The position numbers and the translations under genes were made by a program. Of a stretch of 7,634 nucleotides of DNA, positions 1 to 6,959 are shown piece after piece. Origin of the DNA: Bacillota bacterium (GTDB lineage Bacteria; Bacillota_B; Desulfitobacteriia; Desulfitobacteriales; Desulfitobacteriaceae); the NCBI GenBank assembly GCA_021779415.1, contig JAJYAS010000146.1, positions 1-7,634 of the forward strand, given 5' to 3'. A model generated the notes under the pieces. That model searched no databases. It had not been told where the DNA came from and saw only the letters and a program-made list of their open reading frames with translations. Positions within the stretch are counted from its first letter, which is position 1. Every line of letters starts with the position of its first letter.

Positions 1-65
1 AGCACGGAAATGAACCTACGTGCAATACCTTTATCACATGAATCCTGTATACCTTATCTTTTCTC

Positions 66-1388
66 TTAATGGGAAAACTGGGCAATCACAGGCACCAGTA
101 CCGGCATAATGATGGGGGCATAGACGAAATCCAGGAATAAAAACAAGATTAACCCCACTATCCCACCGATCATGGACCCATTGATCCGGATCCATTGAAG
201 ATCGTTCCCCGCCTTCTCCTCAATAAATTGGTTAAGATCCTGATCTGTGTACGCAGCAAGGGTCTCCCTAACCATATTCCCGATCATGTCATGTTCATTT
301 TGAATCACTCGACACAAGGTATCCGTGATCAAGGAATTCATCGTTTCTTGAAGCACCCTGTTTTCTTGAACGTTAGCCCAATATTTCTCAACATAAGGAT
401 ATACGGCCTGATAGAGTACATTTGGCTCCAAAGGAGTTGAGGGAGAAGTTGCAAGATTCAATACTGTCTGCAGGAAACTCTCTAGAAGACGTTCAAACAA
501 TTCGTCCTCTAATACGTCGTTCTTTAACAGTTCAACTTGGACCTCAAATCCGGGGTCAAAACTTAATCTTGCTAGCGAGTTCAGCAAGGTCTCTTTTAAG
601 TTTACACGTAAAGGGTGCTCCTGGTTTTGAAGATTACGCAAGGTTAGAAGCAACTCCACTTGCAAGGCATCTGCAGCATCTTCAAGATTTAATCCATCTG
701 ACATCTCCACAAAGCCCATCAGGGTGCGTAATATTGATCCCCCATTGCTTACTTTCTCTTCTTTGATTTCCTCAAGGTAACGGAAAATAACCTGACGTGT
801 TTCCCCTTCTGATGCTTTATCCCACAATCCTTCGGCTAACTGATCTAGCCCTTGGTCAAGATACCCATGTTTTAAAGCCCATCCGCTGGCCGCCTGGACC
901 TTGGGGGTTAACTTCCAAGCCTTCGCTTTAGGGCGCAAAAACTCAGCAAGCTTCTCTGCAAGCTGGTCAGGTTCCTGCTTTTCTGCATAACGACGAGTAT
1001 AAGCCACAAGCTTGTCCGTGAGATAAACCGATCCACCTTGCTTCTCCACGTAGTTAAGAAGGACATCAGAAAAAGGGATTCCCTCAATCTTCTTGCGAAT
1101 TACATCTACACGTAAGAGCTCTTTTTGCACCATGGACGCTACTGCTTCAATGACCTTTTCCCGGTTGCGAGGAATCAGGGCAGTATGATAGCCCCAGCCC
1201 AACGGCTTCTTGAAAATCGCCGTTACCGCAAACCAATCGGCGATTCCGCCCACTAAAGCTGCTTCTGAAACAAAGTATATTAGCCTAATTCCAAAGATAG
1301 TCGGGTTGAAATGCTCTAACAGCGCGGCAACCAAGAAAAAACCCAAAACAGCGGTTAAGGTAATATTCGCCTTTCTCTTATAATTCAT
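66..1388 (-). CDS. DUF445 family membrane protein, downstream paralog
   Basis: This 440-residue protein belongs to the DUF445 family (relatives include E. coli YjiN and B. subtilis YheB), whose function is not established. Hydrophobic segments lie near residues 8-24 and 34-58. The second runs into the family signature GGIADWFAVTAIFKKPLG (47-64), followed by an IPRNRE motif (72-77). A long, mostly helical, charged middle section leads to the C-terminal signature KAGNDLQWIRINGS (392-405) and a hydrophobic tail of one or two membrane segments (about 405-436). The protein is probably anchored at both ends with a large soluble middle. Its ATG overlaps the TGA of the upstream paralog as ATGA, and a GGGGTGGTG stretch lies just before it, which suggests translational coupling. 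Compared with its neighbour it has an extra C-terminal hydrophobic stretch of about 17 residues. The family assignment is firm; no function is assigned. Confidence 0.9.
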   Translation of the reverse strand: MNYKRKANITLTAVLGFFLVAALLEHFNPTIFGIRLIYFVSEAALVGGIADWFAVTAIFKKPLGWGYHTALIPRNREKVIEAVASMVQKELLRVDVIRKKIEGIPFSDVLLNYVEKQGGSVYLTDKLVAYTRRYAEKQEPDQLAEKLAEFLRPKAKAWKLTPKVQAASGWALKHGYLDQGLDQLAEGLWDKASEGETRQVIFRYLEEIKEEKVSNGGSILRTLMGFVEMSDGLNLEDAADALQVELLLTLRNLQNQEHPLRVNLKETLLNSLARLSFDPGFEVQVELLKNDVLEDELFERLLESFLQTVLNLATSPSTPLEPNVLYQAVYPYVEKYWANVQENRVLQETMNSLITDTLCRVIQNEHDMIGNMVRETLAAYTDQDLNQFIEEKAGNDLQWIRINGSMIGGIVGLILFLFLDFVYAPIIMPVLVPVIAQFSH

Positions 1389-2614
1389 CGGAACACCACC
1401 CCTAGCGCGTAGATGATCATTCCAACTAGACCACCTACTACGGATCCATTGATCCGAATCATCTGTAAGTCATTACCAGCTTTGTCCTCAATCAGCTCTA
1501 CGAGCATGTCATTGGTCAGGGGTTCTAACCCTTCACGGACCATTCGTCCAATTGTATTATGATGATAGCCAATCTGTTTTTCAAGGAAACCTTTTACCCC
1601 TTCGTCCACTTTTGCCCTCAGTTCAGAATTTTGCTCAAATTTCCCTAAGTAACTGTCCCAATTGTTCGTGATCTTAGCAAGAAATCGTTCGCTAAAAGCC
1701 AGAGCATTTTCTGTACTTCCCTTTAACTTTAGGTTCTTCAGCCCCTCTTCCAATGCCTTCTTGATAACAAGGTTGACACGTTCTTGAAGCGAAGGCTTGG
1801 TCCTAAGGTCCAAAACAAAGCGGAGCAATGAATCCTTCAACCATCCCTCAATCGTACCATCCTGTAATGCACCCATGATCTTTCCTTGGAGTCCTTGCGC
1901 TAGAACAGAGGGTGAGGGAAGGAATTTTCCGACCAATTTGCGCGTGGGATTGTCTCCTCCATACCTTGCCAAGGCGGCTTCTATCATGTCCTGGAGTGCA
2001 ACGCTTACTGAAGGTTGATCCACAAATTCATGAATTGCCCGACAAATAGCAGTCAACACCCGGTCAACATCTCCGTGTTTTAGCGAGAATTGGATGAGTT
2101 CAGCAAGGGTTTGAGGAATGTTGATACTCTCCAAGGTTTCGTGTAATACGACCGACGCGCCTCGCTTTAACTCCTCCGGTTCAAGCTGGGAGACCATATC
2201 CTCAGCAAGATTGGCTAGGGTGAGATTCGCAGTCTTCCGAACGTCCTGCTCAGTAAAAATCCTAATCAATAGGCTGGAAAAATCCCATTCGGACAGTTTG
2301 CGTCGGAGGACATCTTGTGAAAGTAATTCATGCTGTACCATATCTGCCAGAGCAGCGAAAATTCGTTCCCGATTCTGAGGAATTATCTCTGTCCGAATTA
2401 CTTTACTAGGGCGAATTCCCAGTGGGCGTCGAAATAGCGCGTTTACTGCAAACCAATCAGCAAGCCCCCCGATCATCCCCGCACTGCATCCACTGGAGAT
2501 AAGTCCACCCACCAAACTAGTATGAAATGGGTAACTTAACAAAAATCCAAGAGTGATGCCCCCTAAGGTGAGGTTAGCGCTCTGGGTATTATTATTATTT
2601 TTTTCTTTTGCCAT
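1385..2614 (-). CDS. DUF445 family membrane protein, upstream paralog
   Basis: This 409-residue protein is a second DUF445 member and a diverged paralog of the gene it overlaps by 4 bases. After a short charged, asparagine-rich start (KEKNNNN) there are hydrophobic stretches at about 16-40 and 43-60. The signature GGLADWFAVNALFRRPLG occupies 49-66, with IPQNRE at 78-83. The C-terminus repeats the family motif KAGNDLQMIRINGS (378-391) and ends in a single hydrophobic segment, VVGGLVGMIIYALGVVF. Helical, charged sequence fills the middle. The ATG is supported by AGGTGG about 9 bases upstream. The gene starts 69 bases after the MFS transporter stop. I see no hairpin and no good promoter in that gap, so read-through from the marR-MFS unit is possible. 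The conserved motifs at both ends suggest the two membrane ends pack together; that is an inference. The cellular role is unknown. Confidence 0.9.
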   Translation of the reverse strand: MAKEKNNNNTQSANLTLGGITLGFLLSYPFHTSLVGGLISSGCSAGMIGGLADWFAVNALFRRPLGIRPSKVIRTEIIPQNRERIFAALADMVQHELLSQDVLRRKLSEWDFSSLLIRIFTEQDVRKTANLTLANLAEDMVSQLEPEELKRGASVVLHETLESINIPQTLAELIQFSLKHGDVDRVLTAICRAIHEFVDQPSVSVALQDMIEAALARYGGDNPTRKLVGKFLPSPSVLAQGLQGKIMGALQDGTIEGWLKDSLLRFVLDLRTKPSLQERVNLVIKKALEEGLKNLKLKGSTENALAFSERFLAKITNNWDSYLGKFEQNSELRAKVDEGVKGFLEKQIGYHHNTIGRMVREGLEPLTNDMLVELIEDKAGNDLQMIRINGSVVGGLVGMIIYALGVVFR

Positions 2615-2683
2615 TTAATCTTCCACCTACATCAATGAATATCTTAGTACGACACACACCTGCCACTTATTTTAGTCTATTTT

Positions 2684-3874
2684 CTATTCTTGTACCAGTG
2701 GAGGGTGTGCGTTTCCTTTAATTTTACTGCCAAAGAGTACGACGATCAGCACTAATAGGGCCGCTCCGGTAACATAGGGTAAGCCCATACCTATACCGAA
2801 AAGGGCTCCGCCGGTTACAGGACCTAAAATTCTCCCTAAACTTGCAAAGGACTGAAAAAAGCCCAAGGAGGCGCCTTGCCCTTGCGTGCTTTGCTTCGAA
2901 ACGAGACTAGAGCTGGTTGGCACCATCAAGGAATTCCCTACCATGAAGACCACAGTGGAGGCTACTAAAAAAACAATGTTTTTATCATCCGCCGAAAGAA
3001 TGATGAGTAAAAGACCCACAGCACATAAGACTGCCCCAGTGTTCACGAGCTTGGCCTCTCCGAACTTCTTGACTAATTTGCCAATCAGTCCACCCTGGAC
3101 AATGACTGCAAAGACACCCAATATGGCAAATGTAATCCCCATGTCCCGAGAATCGAAACCCACCTTCGCTGCTGCCAATAAAGCAAAGGTGCTCTCAAAC
3201 ATGGACATGGTAAAGTTCAAAACAAAATTAAAGGCAAAAAGTGCAAACAAGGGGTCTTGCAATACGGCTAAAGTAAGCTTAGGCCTTTTACGGCTCGAAA
3301 GAGCTGAGATTGGTTGTTTCAGGGATTCCGGCAGGAATCCCCAAGTAAACGGCAGAAGCAATAAGGCCAACCCTCCCGCCACGAAGAAAGGTAAAGAGAA
3401 ACCGTAGTGACCGAGCAAGCCTCCCAAGACTGGACCGAAGATCATGCCCAAGCCCATCGCCGCGCCGATCAACCCCATGCCCTTCGAACGCTCCTCACCT
3501 TCCGTAATATCCGCTAAATAGGCCATGGCTGTTGGTATCGTCGCCGAGGAGACTATTCCTGAAAGGGCACGAATTCCGATCAGCAAATAGAGATTGTTCA
3601 CCACCCCGAACATTACAAAGGTAAGACCATACCCACTGAGTCCGATAAGAATAACCGGCCGTCTACCAATCCGATCAGACAGCCTGCCCCAAAAGGGGGC
3701 AAAAAAGAACTGCATGATGGAATAAATGGACATATAAATCCCTAGAGAAAGCGCTCCCCCGCCTAACTTTGTTACAAAGAAGGGAAGAATAGGAATCACG
3801 ATACCAAATCCCATCATGACCAAGAACTGAATAATTAGCAAAATTACCATTGGCCCTATCAGTTTTTTCTGCAT
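2684..3874 (-). CDS. MFS drug/H+ antiporter-type efflux transporter (DHA1-like)
   Basis: This 396-residue integral membrane protein has the length and hydrophobic pattern of a 12-segment major facilitator transporter of the drug:proton antiporter (DHA1) type. Motif A, the loop between segments 2 and 3, is GRLSDRIGRRP (63-73). The motif B arginine is R102 in IRALSG. The antiporter motif C appears as GLGMIFGPVLGG (141-152) in segment 5. A basic central loop at about 182-203 separates the two six-helix halves. The protein most likely exports small, probably hydrophobic or toxic compounds using the proton gradient; the substrate cannot be read from sequence. An AGGAG site 8 bases before the ATG supports the start. 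The gene follows the marR gene after 42 bases, an arrangement typical of efflux pumps repressed by their own MarR regulator. A sugar or other metabolite exporter of the same superfamily is possible but less likely given motif C. Confidence 0.92.
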   Translation of the reverse strand: MQKKLIGPMVILLIIQFLVMMGFGIVIPILPFFVTKLGGGALSLGIYMSIYSIMQFFFAPFWGRLSDRIGRRPVILIGLSGYGLTFVMFGVVNNLYLLIGIRALSGIVSSATIPTAMAYLADITEGEERSKGMGLIGAAMGLGMIFGPVLGGLLGHYGFSLPFFVAGGLALLLLPFTWGFLPESLKQPISALSSRKRPKLTLAVLQDPLFALFAFNFVLNFTMSMFESTFALLAAAKVGFDSRDMGITFAILGVFAVIVQGGLIGKLVKKFGEAKLVNTGAVLCAVGLLLIILSADDKNIVFLVASTVVFMVGNSLMVPTSSSLVSKQSTQGQGASLGFFQSFASLGRILGPVTGGALFGIGMGLPYVTGAALLVLIVVLFGSKIKGNAHPPLVQE

Positions 3875-3916
3875 ATAAAAAACTCCTATTTCTCCGTATT
3901 GTGCTAAAATCTTTAA

Positions 3917-4354
3917 TCAACAAATATCCAGTACTGCGTTCAACTGTTCTAAGGCCTTATTCAGTTCCGCTACTTGAAGAGCCTCTAATTTTTCAAAAAT
4001 CCGCATGAACTTAGTTTCTCTTTCTTTTTCAAAAGCATTCAAAGGCTCAAGCCCTTGAGGAGAGAGTTGGATAAGGACCACTCGACGGTCTTCCTCGCTT
4101 CGAGTTCGTGTGATCAAGCCTAACTTATAAAGGCGATCCACAAATCCAGTGACTGCCCCCAACGTAATCCCAAGCTTTTGAGCAATATCAGACGGTGTAC
4201 AGATACCTCTTCGTTCCAAGTACTTTAAAAACATCATTTGGTGCATGGATAATTCGCTCTCTCTAGGCATTAAGTAGCATTGATATTTTTTCCAAACCGC
4301 CCTAAATAATAAATCCGTCTCCTCCATGAGGGCAAGTCCTTTGTCTCCGATCAT
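3917..4354 (-). CDS. MarR family transcriptional regulator
   Basis: This 145-residue protein has the size and layout of a MarR-family dimeric winged-helix repressor. An N-terminal dimerisation helix is followed by the winged helix-turn-helix at about 37-100. The recognition region is PSDIAQKLGITLGAVTGFVDRLYKLGLI (54-81), and the wing TRTRSEEDRRVVLIQLSPQG carries the family's conserved D89-R90-R91. A C-terminal dimerisation helix follows. The chosen ATG has GAGGAG about 10 bases upstream. A second in-frame ATG at codon 10 has an AAAGGA nearby and cannot be excluded. The gene lies directly upstream of the MFS transporter on the same strand and is served by a clear promoter with a palindrome in its spacer. 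It therefore probably represses its own operon and is released by a ligand of the pump. The ligand is unknown, and activation rather than repression cannot be ruled out. Confidence 0.93.
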   Translation of the reverse strand: MIGDKGLALMEETDLLFRAVWKKYQCYLMPRESELSMHQMMFLKYLERRGICTPSDIAQKLGITLGAVTGFVDRLYKLGLITRTRSEEDRRVVLIQLSPQGLEPLNAFEKERETKFMRIFEKLEALQVAELNKALEQLNAVLDIC

Positions 4355-4398
4355 AGGTTATCACTCCTCGTATTGAGAGTTGCGTTACAGCCTCCCTT

Positions 4399-4428
4399 AT
4401 TGTAATCCCCATAAATAGTTTATGTCAA
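4399..4428 (-). promoter_or_regulatory. σA-type promoter of the marR-MFS unit
   Basis: Read on the minus strand, a perfect -35 box TTGACA (4428-4423) is followed by an 18-base spacer and a -10 box TACAAT (4404-4399) that matches five of six consensus positions. The boxes lie 45-74 bases upstream of the marR ATG and just beyond the terminator of the acyl-CoA dehydrogenase unit, where a new transcript would be expected to begin. This is the best promoter in the window. Confidence 0.75.
4410..4424. promoter_or_regulatory. Palindrome in the marR promoter spacer, candidate MarR operator
   Basis: CATAAA-TAG-TTTATG is a perfect inverted repeat with 6-base arms and a 3-base centre. It lies almost entirely between the -35 and -10 boxes of the marR promoter and just enters the -35 box. 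A dimeric repressor bound here would block RNA polymerase, as is usual for autoregulated marR-efflux operons. The repeat is seen directly; its role as the MarR site is inferred from position. AT-rich palindromes of this length also occur by chance. Confidence 0.5.
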
Positions 4429-4442
4429 TTAGTATCGGACGT

Positions 4443-4474
4443 AAAAAACTCAGGCTCTAATCATAAGCCTGAGT
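4443..4474 (-). terminator. Intrinsic terminator of the merR-acyl-CoA dehydrogenase unit
   Basis: On the minus strand ACTCAGGCT (4474-4466) pairs perfectly with AGCCTGAGT (4456-4448) around a 9-base loop. The stem runs straight into a T-run of six (4448-4443). It lies about 40 bases downstream of the acyl-CoA dehydrogenase stop codon and before the marR promoter, so it insulates the two units. The plus-strand reading has only a weaker tail (CTTTTCTC), and no plus-strand gene ends here. Confidence 0.88.
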
Positions 4475-4513
4475 CTTTTCTCATTTCGTCATCGACTGTT
4501 TGCTTCGCAAGGG

Positions 4514-5752
4514 CTATTCATAGACCTTCTCTTCTGTCAAATGCGCGTTAAGGGCATCCTCTTCGATCCTTCGATGGGTCGGCGTCTGTTTTTTTAATTC
4601 CTTATAGTATTCGTGCTGAATGATCAGATCCATCACTTCGTTGGTACCTGTCCAAATCATGATCAAGCGAACATCACGTAAGAGTCGCTCCACTGGAAAT
4701 ATATTCGTGTAACCAATGCCTCCCATAATCTGCATTGCTTCATTGACTACGAACCAGGCCGTTTCGGTGGCAAATTTCTTGGCCTCAGAAACTAAGCGCC
4801 TCCCCTGGGCTGCTGGCACGCCTGAGTCAATGGCTCGAGCGGTTGTGTAAACCAAGGCGCGGGCTGCATCCAGCCGTGTGATGGAGTCCGCCACTTTAAA
4901 GCTCACTGCTTGGAAATCCTTGATTTTCTGATTAAAGGCCTTGCGCTTGGTACTGTAATCTGCTGCTACTTCCAGCGCGGCCCGGGCCATACCTAATGCT
5001 CCAGCCGCACTCGTCATTCTTTCCGGAATCATCATCTGATAGAAGATTTCTGCGGCTCCGTTTTCCTTACCTAAAAGGTTTTCTTTCGGAATACGCACAT
5101 CCTTGAAAACAACGCGCCCAGCTCCGCCGCCTCTGGTTCCCATGAGTCCATAAACATGCCCTACTTCTACGCCTGGTCCCCGATCGACGATGAACGCGCT
5201 CATACTTTCATGAGATTTTCCCTCCGGGTTGGTCTTGGCATACACCATAAAATAATCGGCGCCTTCAGCACCTACCACAAAGCGCTTTTGCCCATTCAGA
5301 ATGTAATCGTCTCCGTCTCGCACGGCTACCGTAGTGGCCCCGAAAAAATCAGACCCTCCTCGAGGTTCGGTCAGTGCTTCAGCTGTGTAGATCTTTCCCT
5401 CTAAGGTAGGTTTTAGGTAGCGCCGTTTTAACTCTTCCGATCCGAAGCGAGAAAGCGCCTCCCCGACAATGGAAGGTAGTGAGTAAAGGCAGGCTAGGCT
5501 TGTTCCAAGAATTCCAATCTCCTCCAAGACCCCGATCTCTTCGACCCAGTTAAGTCCACGGCCGCCGTATTCAGAAGAGAACCGCAAACCTAAAAGGTTG
5601 GCTTCTCCTAGGTCCTTGATGTATTCGACTGGATAAATTACTTTCTCGGCATCCATATCGAGAATTAATTGCTTGGGAACCTTCTCTTTAACAAAGGAGA
5701 TCGCTTCATTTTGCAGTTCTTTCTGGGATTCTGTCAAAAGAAACTCAAACAT
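4514..5752 (-). CDS. Acyl-CoA dehydrogenase (FAD-dependent), IVD/LCAD-like catalytic glutamate
   Basis: This 412-residue protein has the full acyl-CoA dehydrogenase fold: an N-terminal helical domain (about 5-120), a β domain with the FAD/substrate signature LTEPRGGSD (127-135) and LNGQKRFVV (152-160), and a C-terminal helical domain with [10 protein letters not shown] (340-349). Such enzymes oxidise acyl-CoA to enoyl-CoA and pass electrons to electron-transfer flavoprotein; no etf gene lies in this window. The usual catalytic glutamate in the YEGT motif is replaced by threonine, T368 in WTGTNE. A glutamate at E244 in [12 protein letters not shown] aligns with the catalytic position of isovaleryl-CoA and long-chain enzymes (LERLVLAGGPLG in human IVD, from memory). 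A branched or long-chain substrate is therefore possible but unproven. A charged tail of about 25 residues follows the usual end of the fold. GAGGG lies 7 bases before the ATG. The gene follows the MerR gene by 27 bases. Confidence 0.93.
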   Translation of the reverse strand: MFEFLLTESQKELQNEAISFVKEKVPKQLILDMDAEKVIYPVEYIKDLGEANLLGLRFSSEYGGRGLNWVEEIGVLEEIGILGTSLACLYSLPSIVGEALSRFGSEELKRRYLKPTLEGKIYTAEALTEPRGGSDFFGATTVAVRDGDDYILNGQKRFVVGAEGADYFMVYAKTNPEGKSHESMSAFIVDRGPGVEVGHVYGLMGTRGGGAGRVVFKDVRIPKENLLGKENGAAEIFYQMMIPERMTSAAGALGMARAALEVAADYSTKRKAFNQKIKDFQAVSFKVADSITRLDAARALVYTTARAIDSGVPAAQGRRLVSEAKKFATETAWFVVNEAMQIMGGIGYTNIFPVERLLRDVRLIMIWTGTNEVMDLIIQHEYYKELKKQTPTHRRIEEDALNAHLTEEKVYE

Positions 5753-5779
5753 TATTATCCCTCATTTCGTTATTATAGT

Positions 5780-6199
5780 TTACTTTGTTTTTCCTTTCGC
5801 TTTTTCCTCATTTCGTTTCTTGAGTAACTCGGTAAACTGCCGATGGTAGTCCATCAATTCTCCTTTTAGCAGGATGAGTTCTTGGATCTTCTCGTCAAGC
5901 TCTTGCAAGCGTTTTTCGCCATAGGCAACGGCCCTCTCTAGTTGGAGCCCCTCTGTGCGATCAATATCATAGAGATCAAGCATCTCCTTAATTTCAGCCA
6001 GAGAAAAGCCCAGCCTTTTACCTCGAAGGATTAACGTCAAACGTGCTTTCTCCCGCGGCCCGTATAATCTTTGGCTCATTTTTTCATGATGCAGCGGGGT
6101 AAGCAGGCCTACTTCCTCGTAATACCGGATGGTCCTTGGCGTAATTAACAGTTCTTGGGCCAAATTCGAAATGCTCATAAATGGTTGTTCTTCGGGCAA
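5780..6199 (-). CDS. MerR family transcriptional regulator, LiuR-like
   Basis: This 139-residue protein has the N-terminal winged helix-turn-helix of the MerR family: ISNLAQELLITPRTIRYYEEVGLL (10-33), then RLYGPREKARLTLI, then RGKRLGFSLAEIKEMLDLYD (59-78). A long dimerising coiled coil at about 84-125 follows, with a lysine-rich tail and no metal-binding cysteines or large ligand domain. The RGKRLGFSLAEI-LDLYD stretch is very like LiuR-type regulators, which control branched-chain amino acid and acyl-CoA breakdown in proteobacteria. Its position directly before an acyl-CoA dehydrogenase fits that role. I take the start as TTG at 6199 because AAAGGAAG lies 9 bases upstream. The ATG seven codons further in has no good ribosome binding site. 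The effector is probably an acyl-CoA, by analogy only. A LiuR-like dyad lies about 55-70 bases upstream of the start. Confidence 0.88.
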   Translation of the reverse strand: MPEEQPFMSISNLAQELLITPRTIRYYEEVGLLTPLHHEKMSQRLYGPREKARLTLILRGKRLGFSLAEIKEMLDLYDIDRTEGLQLERAVAYGEKRLQELDEKIQELILLKGELMDYHRQFTELLKKRNEEKAKGKTK

Positions 6200-6208
6200 T
6201 AAATAACA

Positions 6209-6216
6209 CTTCCTTT
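6209..6216 (-). promoter_or_regulatory. Ribosome binding site deciding a TTG start for the MerR gene
   Basis: On the minus strand AAAGGAAG sits 9 bases before TTG at 6199-6197. The first in-frame ATG (6178-6176) has only a weak GAAGAA nearby. The spacing therefore favours the TTG start, adding seven residues before the ATG. Confidence 0.6.
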
Positions 6217-6240
6217 CTAGTTGAAATTTTAATGTTATTA

Positions 6241-6271
6241 ATATTCTGTCATCAGTTTACGTAAACGTCAA
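6241..6271 (-). promoter_or_regulatory. Possible MerR-type promoter with 19-base spacer
   Basis: On the minus strand TTGACG (6271-6266, five of six matches to -35) is followed by a 19-base spacer and GAATAT (6246-6241, only three of six matches to -10). Over-long 19-20 base spacers are typical of MerR-controlled promoters, and the TTnACGT dyad overlaps the -35 box. The poor -10 box keeps confidence low. Confidence 0.35.
6255..6271. promoter_or_regulatory. TTnACGT dyad, candidate operator of the LiuR-like MerR regulator
   Basis: On the plus strand TTTACGTAAACGTCAA (6256-6271) is a two-fold repeat of TTnACGT separated by 2 bases. Within it, GTTTACGTAAAC (6255-6266) is a perfect 12-base palindrome. 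MerR-family dimers bind such dyads at promoters, and this pattern resembles what I recall of LiuR sites in proteobacteria (unchecked). It lies upstream of the MerR gene and overlaps a TTGACG hexamer, so autoregulation of the merR-acyl-CoA dehydrogenase unit is the simplest reading. An effect on the divergent nuoE gene about 180 bases away is possible. Confidence 0.55.
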
Positions 6272-6349
6272 TAGTGTTATTGGTCAAATCCTTCCGCCTA
6301 TCCTTAATGATCCTTCGTAGGTATGCAATTACAACATGGCAGTCCCCTG

Positions 6350-6377
6350 TTGGGTGAAAATAGCGATATTAAATAAT
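6350..6377 (+). promoter_or_regulatory. Weak candidate promoter for nuoE-nuoF
   Basis: TTGGGT (three of six matches to -35), a 16-base spacer and AATAAT (five of six matches to -10) lie about 75-100 bases before the nuoE start. An imperfect CAACA...TGTTG dyad (6332-6352) reaches the -35 box. No better plus-strand promoter was found in the 250-base divergent intergenic region, but the match is poor. Confidence 0.22.
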
Positions 6378-6449
6378 TCTTTCCTTTTATACGTAAATCT
6401 CAGAAAAATGGGAAGTATAAACACAGCTCTCAATTGAAGGAGGATACTC

Positions 6450-6941
6450 ATGTGTGACAAAATATCGATCAATGATCCTTATCGCCAACTGGATGACTAT
6501 ATCGACAGTCTTCCTTACAAAAAGGAAAATCTTATTGCTATCCTTCATCAGGCTCAGGGACTCTTTGGTTACCTACCTGACAAGGTGCAGTGGCATATCG
6601 CCCAAAAACTCGACATCCCTTCTGCCAAGGTCTATGGGGTTGTGAGTTTCTACTCTTTTTTTACCATGAAACCTCGGGGAAAACACGTGGCCAATGTTTG
6701 CATGGGTACTGCCTGTTTTGTGCGTGGGGCGGAGAAATTACAAGCAGAACTTGAACAGCAGCTAGGGATTAAAACTGGACAAATTACTTCCGACAATCTC
6801 TTTTCCTTAGATTCTCTGCGCTGTATTGGCGCTTGTGGCCTCGCCCCGGTCATGATGATAGACGGAGAAGTTCATGGGCGCCTTAACGAACCGGAGGATA
6901 TTAAAGAGGTTCTAGAAAAATACCGACCGGAGACCATTTAA
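6450..6941 (+). CDS. nuoE: NuoE-like [2Fe-2S] thioredoxin-fold subunit (HydC/HndA type)
   Basis: This 163-residue protein matches the NuoE family in full length. It has an N-terminal helical bundle (about 10-75, with VYGVVSFYSFF at 61-71) and a thioredoxin-like [2Fe-2S] domain. The cluster ligands are C84 and C89 in CMGTAC (CX4C) and C125 and C129 in CIGAC (CX3C), the family pattern. The subunit passes electrons between the NuoF-type flavoprotein and partner iron-sulfur subunits. A very strong site, GAAGGAGG, sits 6 bases before the ATG. The next gene, 66 bases on, is a NuoF-like subunit with its own N-terminal [2Fe-2S] domain, and this pairing is typical of soluble HydABC or HndABCD hydrogenases and NAD-linked formate dehydrogenases rather than of membrane complex I. 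The symbol is therefore given at family level. Which complex it serves depends on genes beyond the window. Confidence 0.92.
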   Translation: MCDKISINDPYRQLDDYIDSLPYKKENLIAILHQAQGLFGYLPDKVQWHIAQKLDIPSAKVYGVVSFYSFFTMKPRGKHVANVCMGTACFVRGAEKLQAELEQQLGIKTGQITSDNLFSLDSLRCIGACGLAPVMMIDGEVHGRLNEPEDIKEVLEKYRPETI

Positions 6942-6956
6942 GAATCTACCGATTCT
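6941..6956 (+). other. Intercistronic hairpin between nuoE and nuoF
   Basis: AGAATC-TACC-GATTCT is a perfect 6-base stem with a 4-base loop. It begins at the last base of the nuoE stop codon and is followed 2 bases later by AGGGAGG. It has no T-run, so it is not an intrinsic terminator. It could mark an mRNA processing or stability element that sets the nuoE to nuoF ratio, but a stem this short may be incidental. Confidence 0.4.
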
Positions 6957-6959
6957 CAG

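Noticed and set aside
2..23. GCACG...CGTGC inverted repeat downstream of the last DUF445 gene, considered as a terminator
   Set aside because: The stem is only 5 base pairs with a 12-base loop and has no T-run on the minus strand, so it is not a credible terminator.
195..766. Two plus-strand open frames opposite the downstream DUF445 gene
   Set aside because: Both are antisense to a well-supported gene, carry no recognisable motif and are short; they are chance frames.
2615..2683. Possible separate promoter for the DUF445 pair
   Set aside because: No TTGACA-like hexamer at proper distance from a TATAAT-like hexamer was found on the minus strand; the best -10 candidates match four of six with no -35 partner.
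2886..3407. Plus-strand open frame of 173 codons opposite the MFS transporter gene
   Set aside because: It lies wholly antisense to a clear membrane transporter, has no recognisable domain and a serine/threonine/lysine-rich composition typical of an opposite-strand shadow, and no good ribosome site was seen before it.
3675..3923. Minus-strand 82-codon frame spanning the marR-MFS junction
   Set aside because: It overlaps the MFS start region in another frame and the end of marR. The MFS gene with its AGGAG site explains the region.
6332..6352. CAACA...TGTTG imperfect dyad in the divergent intergenic region, considered as a redox-regulator (Rex-like) operator or terminator
   Set aside because: The arms are short and broken by a mismatch, it does not match the TTGTGA/TTGTTAA-type Rex half-sites I know, and no T-run follows.
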